The notes under the pieces were generated by a model. That model worked only from the letters and a program-made list of their open reading frames with translations, was not told the origin of the DNA and searched no databases. DNA of 64,000 nt from Litsea cubeba (taxonomy: Eukaryota > Streptophyta > Magnoliopsida > Laurales > Lauraceae): assembly GCA_012931725.1 (NCBI GenBank), contig CM022948.1, positions 62,611,222-62,675,221 of the forward strand, read 5' to 3'. A program made the translations under genes and the position numbers. Positions 33,392-45,500 of this stretch are shown here, piece after piece. Numbering within the stretch: the first letter of the stretch is position 1; every line of letters starts with the position of its first letter.

Positions 33392-33890
33392 TGTTGGATT
33401 TTTGTGTACTTCAAAAATTAAAAAAATATATTTTTTATTTTTTCTAAAAAAGGCATTTTTTCCTATTTCCTTTACTTGCTTTTATAAAGTGGGTAGTGAT
33501 GGCTATAAGTGTTTGCATAAGTTCCATCGGTAGAGTTCATAACTTTTGTGGACTTTACAAGAATTTTCATAATCTTTACACTTTATAAGATGTTTAAGCC
33601 TAAACATCCTTTTCCCACTAGCACTATGCATGTAAGCGATTCGGATCTGGGGTTTTGGGTCCAAAAACGTTTAACCGGGGCACGTATGCGTGACGCGCGT
33701 CCTACGTGATCATCGCATGCAGGAGGATTTCATCTCAAAATCATCGGACGTACCTCAGCGAATTGCTTCTACTGTTGCTGCTCTTTGAATTCTGCCAATA
33801 ATACGCAGTATCAGATATCATTGTTTTAGTTTATTTAATTTGACAGCAGCCCCTAATTCTATAGCTTTATTCCCAAAACAAACCTCGAAT
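33392..33890 (+). repeat. 3' LTR of the old copia
   Basis: Begins tgttggatttttgtg. Because it lacks the two insertions present in the 5' LTR, it gives the empty-site sequence for both the Mutator-like and the hAT-like element. The right end is approximate. Confidence 0.65.
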
Positions 33891-36660
33891 GGCCAATCCG
33901 AAAAGTTAACATTCCACTAGTAATCATTCTTACAAAATGGTCAGCTTACCTTGTGGCCAGCACCATCATTAATTTAAAAAATAAAATGAATCGTCCATGC
34001 AATAATATTGTAGTATCCAAAATAATCATTCAACCCCACACCTTCATTGACAGTGATAACCACTTCAAGGAAAAATGCCCATTTTATTTAAAAATAAATA
34101 AAAATAAAAGAATCTCAAAATATCCCAGATATTTTCTCCGAACGAGACTCGTGACAATTCTCAGCTCTTCGTTCGTTGTTCCTCTCCTCATAAAAGCACT
34201 CTGGCGTCAGTTGGCCGTTGGATCCCAACCACTTTTATATGAATGTGAATGGGACAGCGACAGCGACAACTGTGATTAGCAGGTAGCAGTAGAACTCACC
34301 AGATGATTTTGCCACAAGCCTAGTGCTTAGTAATATGTTTCCTTCTCACCATATGCTTTTTATGATATTTTATAATTTTTCAAACTTCAAAAGAATACAG
34401 AAGCAGAGGGTTTGAAAGGATTTCTAAATTCTCATGACCCACCAATCAGAGAAAAAAATTGAGAATCATCTCTTCACATCAATATTATTTTGAGTGCATC
34501 AAAATTATTCAAATTCTAATCATTTCCAAAATTCATGAAGATTTAAAATATAAAACTTTGCTTTAGGGTTTATTGTTTCTATAAGAATATCATTATGGGG
34601 ATTGGGGGAGTAAACATCGGGTGAGGTGGGAGCCGTCGGGTGAGGGAAGTAGACATCTAGTGAGGCATTGTAGCATCGGGTGAGGAAATGTGCCTACGCG
34701 GGTTCAAACCCAAGACAGGCAAGTAAGAATCTCAAATGGCTTAGATCATGAATTAGGGATTCACAGAAGTTCACAAAGTAGAATTTAGATGCTTTCGTTT
34801 TTTATTTTTCCATATTTCGCAAATTACATGAGAATTTAAGATTTGAAAGCAAGTCTCAGAATTTATCATTTCTATGAGAGTTTTGAATGGTTTGGATTTG
34901 AGGGCCCATACGTGTGCATAATGAGAAAAACTTGCATTAGATCGTTTCTTGCAATTTTCACATGTTTCATAAAATGTATGAGGTTGTAGGAAATGACACT
35001 TCACACTTTCAGAATCGTTAGTTATGTGAAAATATGAAAATGTGGAATGATTTGGATAATAGATTAGAAGCCACTAAGAGTAGGAAAAAATAAAACCATA
35101 TGAGATGTTGAGGAGCATAAAAATTGAAGCTAATGGGATTTAAAACCAAACCCATGGGGAAGAATGTGTCATGGCACCTTTAGATGGTGTGTAAACATTT
35201 CATGTCATGTAATTATGTAAATGACTTTTAAAGGGGAAAAGGTGGGAGAGTTTTTACATGTAAGTAGGCCCTTTTACACACCTAGAAGTTTAGACACTTG
35301 GAGCATCTCACTCATATAATTCTTAAATAAAAGGCATTGGACACTAGAACATGGTGAGGCCCACCTATTGCAAATTTGAGCAGATCAAAACGAACATCCT
35401 CCACATACATGCATGTCTTTATTTTTTTTTTAATTTTTTTTTAAGGAATAAGAGTTGGTCTCGCAGAAAACTCAAATGTTACACATGCTCAATGTTATAA
35501 AGGGAATTCTACCTTTCACATATTTCTTTATGTTTAGGCATTGCTCAGATTTTACTGCAATCAAAGCAATTTCCACCACTAGATCTATAATGCACACAAT
35601 ATACTACTATATTGTTTGATCCAATAGCCCATATCACGGTGATGAAATAAAATTCTCTTTTTCATTACTACTATTTTTTTTTTCATTCCGAGCGTAATTC
35701 ATGATGCGAGCTCATTTGATATAACAAAAAGATGAGCCATGGACGCCATGGTATAATCACACCATCAGATCATTTATCAAATCCTAATCCTCTGATCAAT
35801 AATGCCCAAATTAAACAGTCAAACTGAAACTAGATAGTCAATGGTGGATCACCAAAACATAGGCCACGCACATAAAATCTCTAAGCTCGAGTACACTGTC
35901 CACATCTTCGGCCCGAGGATCAAACACTTCCGCACCCAATGGCACTCTCGTAATTTCACACCAACCTATAAAAATATCCGCTCCAGTGTCGGCGCCTACG
36001 AGCTCTTCCCCGCTCCTTCCGCCATCGCAAAGTACGCCCACGTGTCGAGGTCGGCTGGTGGGACCCAGAGCCCCGCAACAGACAGACTCATGATCCTCTC
36101 AAGGCAAGTACCACGAATTTCCTCAGCCCTCCTGGTAAGCAAATCTGTCGTTTGTATTGCTCAAAATCACTAATCTTGTTTTATTGCCTTAAGCTCTCTA
36201 TTTTAAGTTTTACAACTATTCTATTTGGACCCACCATTCGATTGATCATCATTAGAAATACACAACTCATATAAAGATAAAAAACAAATCACGTTTTTCT
36301 TACACATGGATGACGTAAGAATGAACAAATGATCATGTTTAAAAAAAAGAGTTAGACTAGATTTACATGTTTTACTCATGGATAATCAATTTATTAAGAG
36401 TGTGTTTTCCACATGATTAAAAAAAAAAAAAAGAAGATAAGTCACATGTTTTGTGCATTCATCACCCACCACTTGATTAAACTTGAGTAAAATTTTTTTT
36501 ACTGAGATAGAAAGATAACTCAAATCATGTGGTTTATGCATTACTGATCTTATATTAAGATCACATGCAAGATCCAAAGATAATGAAAGGTGGACCAGTG
36601 ATATTTATTAGCTAATTGAATTTTAAACGTGTACCAGTAATATTATAGGGTTTGAGTTTT
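33891..36660. other. Intergenic, no gene; catcgggtgagg repeats at 34614-34685
   Basis: AT-rich intergenic DNA. Four loosely spaced copies of a block like acatcgggtgagg lie at 34614-34626, 34632-34645, 34652-34665 and 34673-34685. A more GC-rich patch at 35840-36130 has a short open frame and a cacgtgtc box near 36040, but no recognisable domain. It may be a decayed gene start. Confidence 0.45.
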
Positions 36661-36684
36661 CAGTATTACAATAACCACACGTAT

Positions 36685-36826
36685 CCACGTCACCAGAGAT
36701 ACGCACGATAAGAAGGCGCAGCTCCAATTCGCATCCAGCCACGTGTCCACTACCATTGATGGTCAAAGATTTTACAGTTTTGAAGCAGAGCAATGAGTGC
36801 TGGCTCTTCAGAAGATGACACGTGTC
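36685..36826 (+). promoter_or_regulatory. G-box/ABRE-like cluster upstream of the U-box gene
   Basis: Three ACGT-core sites lie within 150 bp: ccacgtcacc (36685-36694), ccacgtgtcc (36739-36748) and the palindromic gacacgtgtc (36817-36826). These match abscisic-acid response elements bound by bZIP factors, and lie 30-170 bp upstream of the TATA box. PUB18/PUB19-type genes are known as ABA- and drought-responsive, which fits, but regulation here is inferred. Confidence 0.6.
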
Positions 36827-36854
36827 ACCTCAGATCCCCTCTCTGCGGGTTTCC

Positions 36855-36862
36855 TATATATA
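36855..36862 (+). promoter_or_regulatory. TATA box of the U-box gene
   Basis: The sequence tcctatatatagcc has a strong TATA core about 115 bp before ATG 36977. It implies a start site near 36885-36895 and rules out the in-frame ATG at 36815 as initiator. Confidence 0.7.
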
Positions 36863-36976
36863 GCCACCAACTGCCATAGGCTTCTTGTTGTGAACTCTGC
36901 CTCTGGCTTCTTTCAATCCCAAACCATATTTCAGTTGATTTTTCTTTTCACATTTTGCCCTTCTCCATTTCCTGAA

Positions 36977-39031
36977 ATGACCCAAATGCCTAACCGCCGG
37001 ATTCTGACATTTCCGGCGGTCCACCCCTGCAAATGCATCTCCCCGACGACCCTCCTCGATGCTCTCATCGCCTTGGCCGGCACCATCTCCGGTCACCGGT
37101 TGTCGGCCTTCTCTGCCCACAGACGCCATGCCCGGGAAACAATTCGCGAGGTCAGAATCATCCTCGTCTTCTTAGAGGAAATCCGCAATTGCAGGACTGA
37201 TCTACCTGAATATGCCATGTTGTGCTTCGCCGAGCTCTACGTCGCCCTCCAGAAGATATGCTATTTGTTGGAGGATTGCACCCGGGAAGGCGCCCGGCTC
37301 TGGATTTTGATGCAATTGGAGCGGGTAACAAATGAATTCAGGATTTTGATCAGGATGGTTGCCACTGCGCTCGATGTTCTGCCGTTGGAGTCGATGGACT
37401 TGCCTTTGGAAGTGAGAGAGATGGTTGAATTGGTTGCGAAGCAGGCGTGGAAGGTGGAGGTCTCTACCGACCTCAGCGATGATCGGGCTGTGAAGGATGT
37501 CCGCGTAATATTGCACGCGTTTGAGTGCAGGATTGTCCCCAATTCGATTGATCTCAGACGGGTTCTCAACCATTTGGCAATTAGAAGCTGGAAAGAATGC
37601 AATGAAGAGATCAAGTTCTTGGAGGAAGAGATCAAGTTCGAGAATTTGAAGGAGAAAGAGGGGGATGTCACTCTTCTCAGTAGTCTGATGGGGTTCATGA
37701 GCTACTGTCGGGCGGCCATGTTTGATGCTTTTGATGGTCGAAGCAGCAGCAACGAATGGTCAGATTGTAGATATGAGGGGGGTGTGATTGATGGCCTGAA
37801 TCTGGAAGATTTCAGGTGCCCAATCTCTCTCGAACTCATGATAGATCCTGTAACAGTGTCTACCGGGCAAACCTATGATCGCGCATCAATTCAAAAGTGG
37901 TTCAAAGCTGGTAATCTCAACTGCCCAAAAACAGGCGAGAAGCTGAAGAACACAGATGTTACACCTAATATAGCGGTGCATAAGCTTATCCAGCAGTTCT
38001 GTTATGACAAGGGCGTTGGAGCCACCCAAACGAGCAACCGCAGTGGTCGTGATTTGGGGAGGTCCCTTTTAGCTGGCAGCCCTGTGGCAGCTGAATCAAT
38101 GAGGATACTCGCTGTTTTCCTTGTCGAGAAGCTCTCAACGGGGACGGCAGAGGAGAGGAACAAAGCTGCTTATGAAATTCGATTGCTATCGAAGTCGAGT
38201 ACATTAAATCGAGCGAGTATAGTAGAAGCAGGTGCGATTCTTTGGCTTCTATTTATGCTTTCTTCGAGTGATCCTTCCACCCAAGAGAATGCAATCGCGG
38301 CTCTTCTGAATCTTTCCAAGTACTGGAAAGGAAAAACAGTGATATTTGAGAGTGGTGGGTTGGGTTCAATTGTTGATGTATTGAGGAATGGGTTGAAAAA
38401 GGAAGCTAGACAGAGTGCTGCTGCGACGCTTTTCTATCTTTCTTCAGTTGCTGAGTACAGAGAAGAAATTGGAAAATTACCGTGGGCGATCCCTGCTCTT
38501 GTGGAGCTAGTAAGAAATGGAGCAACCCGTGGTAAGAAGAATGCGGTGGTTGCCCTCTTTGGGCTAATGCTTTTCGCAGGAAATCATCAAAGAGCACTGG
38601 TAGCCGGAATCGTCCCATCTTTGGTAGATCTCCTCACATCCGAAAGAGGTGATCTTGTAGATGATTCTCTTGGGGTTCTAGCAGCATTAGCAGAAAATCC
38701 TGAGGGAACGCATGCTGTTGTAATGGCTTCAGCAATTCCTCTTCTTGTCGGAATTCTACATTCCTCCACATCTAGGGTGGGGAAGGAGTACTGTGTTTCG
38801 GTGCTTCTATCTCTGTGTATTAATGGTGGAACAGAGGTGGTTTCGGTTTTGCAGAAACTGCCATCACTCATGGGATCTCTATATTCGGTTCTCACAGAAG
38901 GCCCTTCCCGTGCGAGTAAAAAGGCAAACTCTTTGCTCCATATCCTCCACAATTTGCGTAGCCCGGGGGCTTCCAGCAAGTTGCCACAAGCAGTCCAACA
39001 AGAGCTTTTGGTTTCCTGTCCGGTATCCTAA
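36977..39031 (+). CDS. U-box/ARM-repeat E3 ubiquitin ligase, PUB18/PUB19-like
   Basis: An intronless gene of 684 codons that transfers ubiquitin from an E2 enzyme to target proteins. The N-terminus RRILTFPAVHPC ... SPTTLLDALI leads a helical U-box N-terminal domain (about residues 30-260). The U-box (about 277-350) reads DFRCPISLELMIDPVTVSTG, then YDRASIQKWF and CPKTGEKL. A run of armadillo repeats follows (about 395-660; for example ENAIAALLNLSKYW, KKNAVVALFGLML). Length, lack of introns and domain order match PUB18/PUB19 of Arabidopsis (about 690 residues), which dampen ABA and drought responses. The open frame extends upstream to 36797, but the TATA box at 36855 places those codons in the promoter, so ATG 36977 is chosen; ATG 36986 is an alternative. 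No lesions are seen. It is the best-preserved cellular gene in the window. Confidence 0.92.
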   Translation: MTQMPNRRILTFPAVHPCKCISPTTLLDALIALAGTISGHRLSAFSAHRRHARETIREVRIILVFLEEIRNCRTDLPEYAMLCFAELYVALQKICYLLEDCTREGARLWILMQLERVTNEFRILIRMVATALDVLPLESMDLPLEVREMVELVAKQAWKVEVSTDLSDDRAVKDVRVILHAFECRIVPNSIDLRRVLNHLAIRSWKECNEEIKFLEEEIKFENLKEKEGDVTLLSSLMGFMSYCRAAMFDAFDGRSSSNEWSDCRYEGGVIDGLNLEDFRCPISLELMIDPVTVSTGQTYDRASIQKWFKAGNLNCPKTGEKLKNTDVTPNIAVHKLIQQFCYDKGVGATQTSNRSGRDLGRSLLAGSPVAAESMRILAVFLVEKLSTGTAEERNKAAYEIRLLSKSSTLNRASIVEAGAILWLLFMLSSSDPSTQENAIAALLNLSKYWKGKTVIFESGGLGSIVDVLRNGLKKEARQSAAATLFYLSSVAEYREEIGKLPWAIPALVELVRNGATRGKKNAVVALFGLMLFAGNHQRALVAGIVPSLVDLLTSERGDLVDDSLGVLAALAENPEGTHAVVMASAIPLLVGILHSSTSRVGKEYCVSVLLSLCINGGTEVVSVLQKLPSLMGSLYSVLTEGPSRASKKANSLLHILHNLRSPGASSKLPQAVQQELLVSCPVS

Positions 39032-39574
39032 TTTTTATTTGACGAATTATTTTTTCCCATTCGTCTGTCTGTAATTTTTTTTTCCACGCATCTGTCATGT
39101 ACATGCATTGCAATGCATGGATGCTTTTCTTTCTATTTGTATTGTGGTAGTAGCTCGATTTTTATACAAGGGCTAACTACAGAAGCCGATATGTGTACAT
39201 ATATATACCTGTAAGTGCATCTGTTGTATCAAAGCTTGATTTGTATATTCAAGAATAATAAGAATTACCATTTCATGGACCTTATAATGAGGTTTTGAAG
39301 AATGCGAATTAGAATTACATAATAGAAGCTTTGAGAAAATTCAATATGAAAATTGACCTCTTCCATCTTATAGTACTAATATGATATACATTGGCTCTCA
39401 TCAGGGCGGACCCAATTGTTAGTGCGGGTGCAGTCGCACCCGCATGATTTGAGAAACCCCTGAGATAAAATCTTAAGAGATTTGATTCTATTATTTAACT
39501 TCTTCACTTGACCATATACTGCACCACCCAAACGAAAATCCTAGGTCCGCCATTGGCTCTCATGGAGTATAATC
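39032..39574. other. Intergenic between convergent genes
   Basis: About 540 bp separate the stop codons of the U-box gene (plus) and the receptor kinase (minus). An aataataag near 39253 could serve as a poly(A) signal for the U-box gene. Nothing else is recognised. Confidence 0.5.
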
Positions 39575-42500
39575 TTAGGATGTGAAACTTTCATGTGGAG
39601 ACTCGGAGCTCGTCGAGATGTCTAGTGCTTCTTCTAATCTTGAGACAACTTGTTCCATGGATGGTCTTTGTTGTTTATGTGCTGTACATGCCAGTGCTAG
39701 CTTGAGGGTGAGGTCAAAAGCTTCCATGGAGTATCCCTCGCTCAACTTCGGATCAACAAATTCATATATATTTCCACCTCTTGTGATGATTTTGGCCTGA
39801 GTGGCATAAATATTTATGAGAAAACAAGATTAAATTTGAATGTTAACAGAGGTATCACGTTGAGTGCATATTCTAGTAATCTAAGCAATTCACGTGGCGA
39901 CCCACACAGTTGAATGAGAAATGCCTAAATATCTTACCTATTGGATGATCCTTCCTGTCCAAATAGTCTCTTGAATCAGACAACTGCAGATGGTTAGGAT
40001 CATCCAATAAAAGATTGCTTACTTTGTTTTTGTTGATAATGAAATACCAACTCAGTCACACTTTCTTGAGCTGTCCAAATGTGTGAACCATACCAGAGTA
40101 AACTAAAAATTCAAGTAAACCTAGTAATGTGCACTCAGTTACAAAACAAGGGGATGCAAACAGGCCCAGTTAATTATCAGCTGATATGTGCAGTTCGTAA
40201 AGTCACCCATATGTCCCAATAAGCTATATTTACTAAATTAGGAAACAGATGATTGGTTCTCACCATTTTATCCAATGACATTGGTGTTGTGACATTTAAA
40301 TTGATGACTTTCTTTCCTGAAAGGATCTGGAGAAGTACTATCCCCAAGCTGTATACGTCGCCAGATGGATTGACATGGTGATTCCGTCGGTACTCAGGAT
40401 CAACATAACCAAAGGTTCCTCTCACTTCTGAGCTCACATATGACTGACCTAGGTCCATAACTTTGGATAAACCGAAGTCAGACAGTTTGGCTTCGAAATT
40501 ATCCCCTAGCAGGATGTTGGTTGGCTGCAAAAAACACCATCTGGACATCAAATTTATATCTTGAATCATCTCAAAAAAATGGTAAAAAATCATGAAATAC
40601 ATCCAAATTGAAATAGAATTTTTTTTTATGAAAATTGAAACCATAACATGACTTACAACTGTAACCTTCATTGTATTGGGATATTTTTCATGATACGATA
40701 GAAAACAGTTCCTCCGGCAACGAGTGCAATCAAAAGTTCTACCAAGGTGAAGGTTTAACACACCTTACCATTCCCAATGCCTGCTCTCTCAAGTGAACTT
40801 AGGTCGTCTTTGACTCCTCTCAATTGGGAGTGTAGAAAATTATTCTCTGTGATTATTTCCTTCTCAGTAGAATAACTGAATAAGAAATCAGCAAGAATTT
40901 TCTCATCTGATGAAAACCAAAGATATGATCTCTACTCTGTCCACAATGACTTTCATTATCCACGCTGTGATGAGCACTTAGGATACATGGTACTTGCATG
41001 TGTCAGGTACCGGTACATATTTAAAAGTAGTCAAACTGAATTAGTGTTCATCATTTGTAAACTCCATTTTCATGTTCTAGATCTGTAGAAATGCAATCAT
41101 ATCCTCATTCTCTGTATCTACATCCACATCCGGGTATCATAGACACAATGATCATTCTCAGATCCACAACTTGAAACTTTTATCAGAATCCTATGTTCAC
41201 TGAGAGCTCTCTTGTGCATCAGAAAAGGCGTTGCTGATACTACATCTTAGTTTTTTCATTTATTCATGTGATTAGATCTCATTTTCTCCTTTTCTTGATT
41301 TTTCAAAAAAAAATATTTGCTGACTTAGATCTATACAGTTAACAGTTGAAACAGATTTTAGTATGTTACAATTTGGTACTATTTTTATACAAGCAAACAA
41401 AGTTATCTGCAGTACTTTTTGTTTCAAGGTTCTAAAAAGTTCAATGAATTTATTCCTAGTTGCTCAGTACATGAAAATTTTGTATCTCAATACCTTCAGG
41501 AGAGAGGTAAATTAGTTGCAATAAAAAGAAAGCCTAGTGAAATTTCTGGTTTTCAAAGACTGATGATCACTCAGGACATGTATGATGAAATCAATGATCC
41601 TGCTCCTGTACAAGAGGGGCTCCAGCCAGCAACAGTGTGTAAGAAAGCATGTAAATAAGAAATAAGTTTGCCTATGATCTATGGGATAGATATGAACAAT
41701 ATTCCAACCACCAGAGTAGGAATATCAATATATCATTACTATGTTATCAATCTTCCTCTAGCAATTAGAATTAAAACTTCTCCCATATTTTAAGAAATGA
41801 ACAGGACCTTAGTTTAAACTCAAAATCGAGTTCAATAGTCCAAGTATTTTCTACAGACATATATACTTGGCCAACTCTTTTTGGAGGTTGGGAGGTAAAA
41901 TAAATAAATTATCTTTTTTGAGAATGGTACAATTCCTCATTTATAATTCCAAGGAAAAATCTTAAATTAAACATTGGTTTGCTCAAGTTGTTCTTTTCTC
42001 TTTTTGCTTTTTTCTTTGAAGCCTGAACAAGTTTGGGGAAAAAAAAGGTTAGTGAAAGGGAACTCCGTGGAGCTTTCTGTTCCAAATAAGAAGATTCATA
42101 TGATTAAAACTTTTGTTAGTATTTTTATGTTGGCTAATTCATGGGTTGGACAAAACTCTGGGTCTATTGAGTCGTATTTTCTAATTTATTTTAGAATGGA
42201 CTGTGGTTGTGTCGCCGAAAGAGCTAAACCGAAGAAAAGAGAAGACCGGGCGAATCTCCCAGGCCCGATCGATCAGAGCCTTTATCCGATCGATTGGACA
42301 GCCGAAGCACCCCAGTTATTTTGGGTGGTCCGATCGATCGGACGGGAGCGCGCACAGCGGGAAAGTCTCCAGATCTGCTAAGATTTAGTTTCCTTTTGAG
42401 ACTTAGCTTCCCACTTTGAGTCCTATTTGTGTTCTAACTACAAGGCACGAATTTGGGGCTATAAATAGGGTGTTGCTCTCAACCCTAAAGGCATGGGTGC

Positions 42501-45500
42501 GCATATTGAAAATTAGAAACACCACCTCTCTCATCAATCTGAGTAAGAGATATCTTAGAGAGAGAAATATTCTCTAGAGCCATTGAGAGATTGTTCTGAA
42601 ATACTACCCTAGAGGTTGTTGTTGCTTCTACTTTCTTGTAGAAGATAGCTCATCTTGGCTGACAAGGTGCGAGGAGATCAAGTAAGGAGAACGGTGCACG
42701 GTGGATGTCGTGGCAATGGATTTTGTGCAATAACAACTACAATCCTTAGGTCGAGGTACAAACTGAGGTAAATGAGCTGTGAGTATATCTTGTAACTGTT
42801 CGTGAACTCTTGATATCTGGTCCGTGGTTTTTGTCTCTGGATAGGGTTTCCATGTTAAATTTGTATCTACCTTCTTGTGGTATGTGATTGGTAGATTTAT
42901 TTGCTAGTTCTATCTTGTTTGATTGGTTACATCCACTGCATTGATTTGATTAATTAGACTAGCAACCATTCTAGTGGATCCTGCAAAACTCTCAACTTTA
43001 GTTCAATAAAACCAAGTTTCTTTGTGAACTACCAAGTCTGAACACTGAAAGTTTTCAAGTTTAAAGGCCAGTACCTAGCAAGTTGCATGCCAATTGATTT
43101 TAGTTTCTTTGACCAGACCTAGTAGTGAGAAATGCGAAATTGGATGAACCAACTCAAGATGAAAACCTCCTAACTCAATGAGTTATTCAAGTGTCAGTCA
43201 GTATATGTTCAAAAATCCCACAACCAAAAATATGACAAGCTGAAAGAGTTCTTCTCTGTTCTTGGCCAATGTTAGTTCCTAAATATCTTCAAGATGAAAA
43301 TCACATTTCACGTAGTTGCTACTATTGGTTGTTTATCTTACAATTGTACTTATGCTCTAGCTAGTCAGTTCTGCCCTTCCTTTCATATTCTTCTCAATTA
43401 ATTTTTTATTTTACAATTGCATTTTCAATTCACTTCTCCATTTTCTCTTTAATTAATTATTTGCCAATTGATATTGGCACTCCCGTTCCACTTCATTTTG
43501 ATGGAGGCGCTCCATCAAAATGCATGTAAAAAGGGAGCGCCTCCATCAAATGATGGAGCACCAATATCATGGCCCTAATTATTTGGGACTTGGATATTAT
43601 TCCAAATATTCCGTCCACTTGGTCAAGTGTAACTCAGAAATCAGTTTCCAATTTCTGAACCAGATTTGAAGTTAGTTATCACTGAAGAGCGAGGACATTC
43701 AACCCATTAGCTCTTGAATAATTCAAAGTTTGAAGGATGTGTTGTGCCCATTGTGGAATATATAATTACATCGTTCTCTATAAGATCAAGATTTTAGACT
43801 AAGTGGTTGCCAACATGGTATTAGAGTCAGAAGTAGAGGGTTCAAGTCCCGGGGGTTTTGTTGTACCTCGGTGCCCTGTGTTCTCTCACAGAGGGTGTTG
43901 CGTTTATGTTTCCATGTGGAACCCACCCCTTCGGTATACATTGCTACACCTTTCTCTATCAGCTTAAGCTTAGTAAGTGGTTGTCAACAGGAGGCCCATT
44001 ATTTCACAAAGAAACCATCAAGTTCTTGTTTCGTTTTCTGGTGGTGAAGAAAACAGTGAGTTCTTTATTCTCAAGGCCCAGGCATTTTAGGCAGCTGCCA
44101 CACTGGTTAGCATGGGAAACATAAGTAATCAAGGCAGCAAATCCCCGGTCAAAAATATGCCTAAAAAGTCCACACAAGTCTTGGTGGTGATGTATCCTTG
44201 CCATTAAGATGAGTGAATAGGTCAAGTCGTAGCGCACTAGAAACAGCTTGACTCAACCCATGCCCACCATTCCCAGTAATAAACCTGCACATGCCAACCC
44301 TGCACAGACATGCTCCACAGGGCTTCTGCAGACGTGACACAAAGAGCCATTCGTACAGAGCCACCAGATAACTGTACCTTCAGTCTGGGAGAGAATCATA
44401 GCTGTTCTACATAAGTTTGGTGTAATTAGGAGTGCTGGATTCACAAGACAAAGAGTTTGGATCATATTAGAATAGTTTGGTGCTGTTGAGTTAGGAGTTG
44501 AAAGAAACTTGTGATACGGGGGTTGGTCCACCGGTTTGGAACCAATTTTATTGAAGTCCGGCGTGATTGAGAAGCTCCGAAACAAGAAAGCCATTGCAAT
44601 TTCTCGATCCTCTCCAGATTCAATTCAGTTTGTGGTTAACTGGGTTGAATTATACTGTTGAATTTGTTCCAAGAGGATTCTTTCAAAGGTTCTTTTCAGC
44701 AATTTTTGGTATCAGAGCGCCAAGTTTACATTAGCTGGGTGATCTAACAGTTACGCTATCATGCATCAAATCCAAATATGAAACTATAAACAATATTACA
44801 TAGTTTTTATGCTATCATGCATCAAATCCAAATATGAAACTATAAACAATATTACATAATTTACATAGGGAGATGCTCCTATGAGAGCATCTCTCACCTT
44901 ACTATGAGAGATAAGGTGGGGGCCCTCACATTCATATCCATTGCCAACAACTTAAACGTGAGAGCCCTCACCTTTATCTCTCATAGTAAGGTGAGAGATG
45001 CTCTCATAGGAGCATCTCCCATTTACATATATCTAATGTACAACATTTTAGACTTGTTTATGCGCATAAGATAGAGGATTTACACAGCTACATCGGTGGA
45101 TGCACTCATGAAAACAGTTGTACCCCTCTTGGTAATCTTTTGGCCTAGGAGATCTGATAAATCTGCTGAAATGAATTGCATTTGGATGATCATTATGTTT
45201 TTTTTTTTAATAGATTTATTAATTATGGGTGTCAACAAGATCGGCTTGACTGGGCCTGAAGTACTAATGCACAGCTTGTGAGCTTGCCAAGGTGAATCTA
45301 GCTCGGCTTGATTACCTCACAAACTGAGCTCAGTAGTCTTCAGCTCAGCTTGGCAATGTTCTCATTAATGGACTAGTTAACAGCATTTACCGTGCACTCT
45401 AGCCATTTCAACTCTAGCTCAAGCTCAAGATTGGATCAATTTCAAATCAAGTTTCAGCTCAAGTAAAGATGAGATTGAGCTTGCTTAAGCAACATCTTAC

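Larger units (their letters stand above)
19151..33890 (+). mobile_element. Decayed Ty1/copia element hosting three later insertions
   Basis: The two LTRs are diverged but alignable. The left one begins tattggattcttgtgta at 19151 and the right one begins tgttggatttttgtgta at 33392. They share ordered blocks such as ttataaagtgggtagtgatgg, ctctttgaattc and tttaatttgacagcag. The 5' LTR is split by a Mutator-like element (19239-22766) and a hAT-like element (22991-23918). The gag-pol interior (from 24480) is full of stops and is split by a complete copia at 27019-33215. The RNase H end is missing. The exact outer ends of both LTRs are uncertain. This is the oldest layer in this part of the window. 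Confidence 0.78.

Noticed and set aside
36797..36976. 60-codon N-terminal extension of the U-box protein
   Set aside because: It begins at GTG, its only ATG (36815) lies upstream of the TATA box, and the family N-terminus starts at 36977 or 36986.
41419..41658. 79-codon frame in intron 6 of the receptor kinase
   Set aside because: No family resemblance and no supporting splice structure.
43817..43850. Possible tRNA gene (B-box-like gggttcaagtccc)
   Set aside because: No A-box, cloverleaf or anticodon stem can be built around it; at most a tRNA-derived SINE head.
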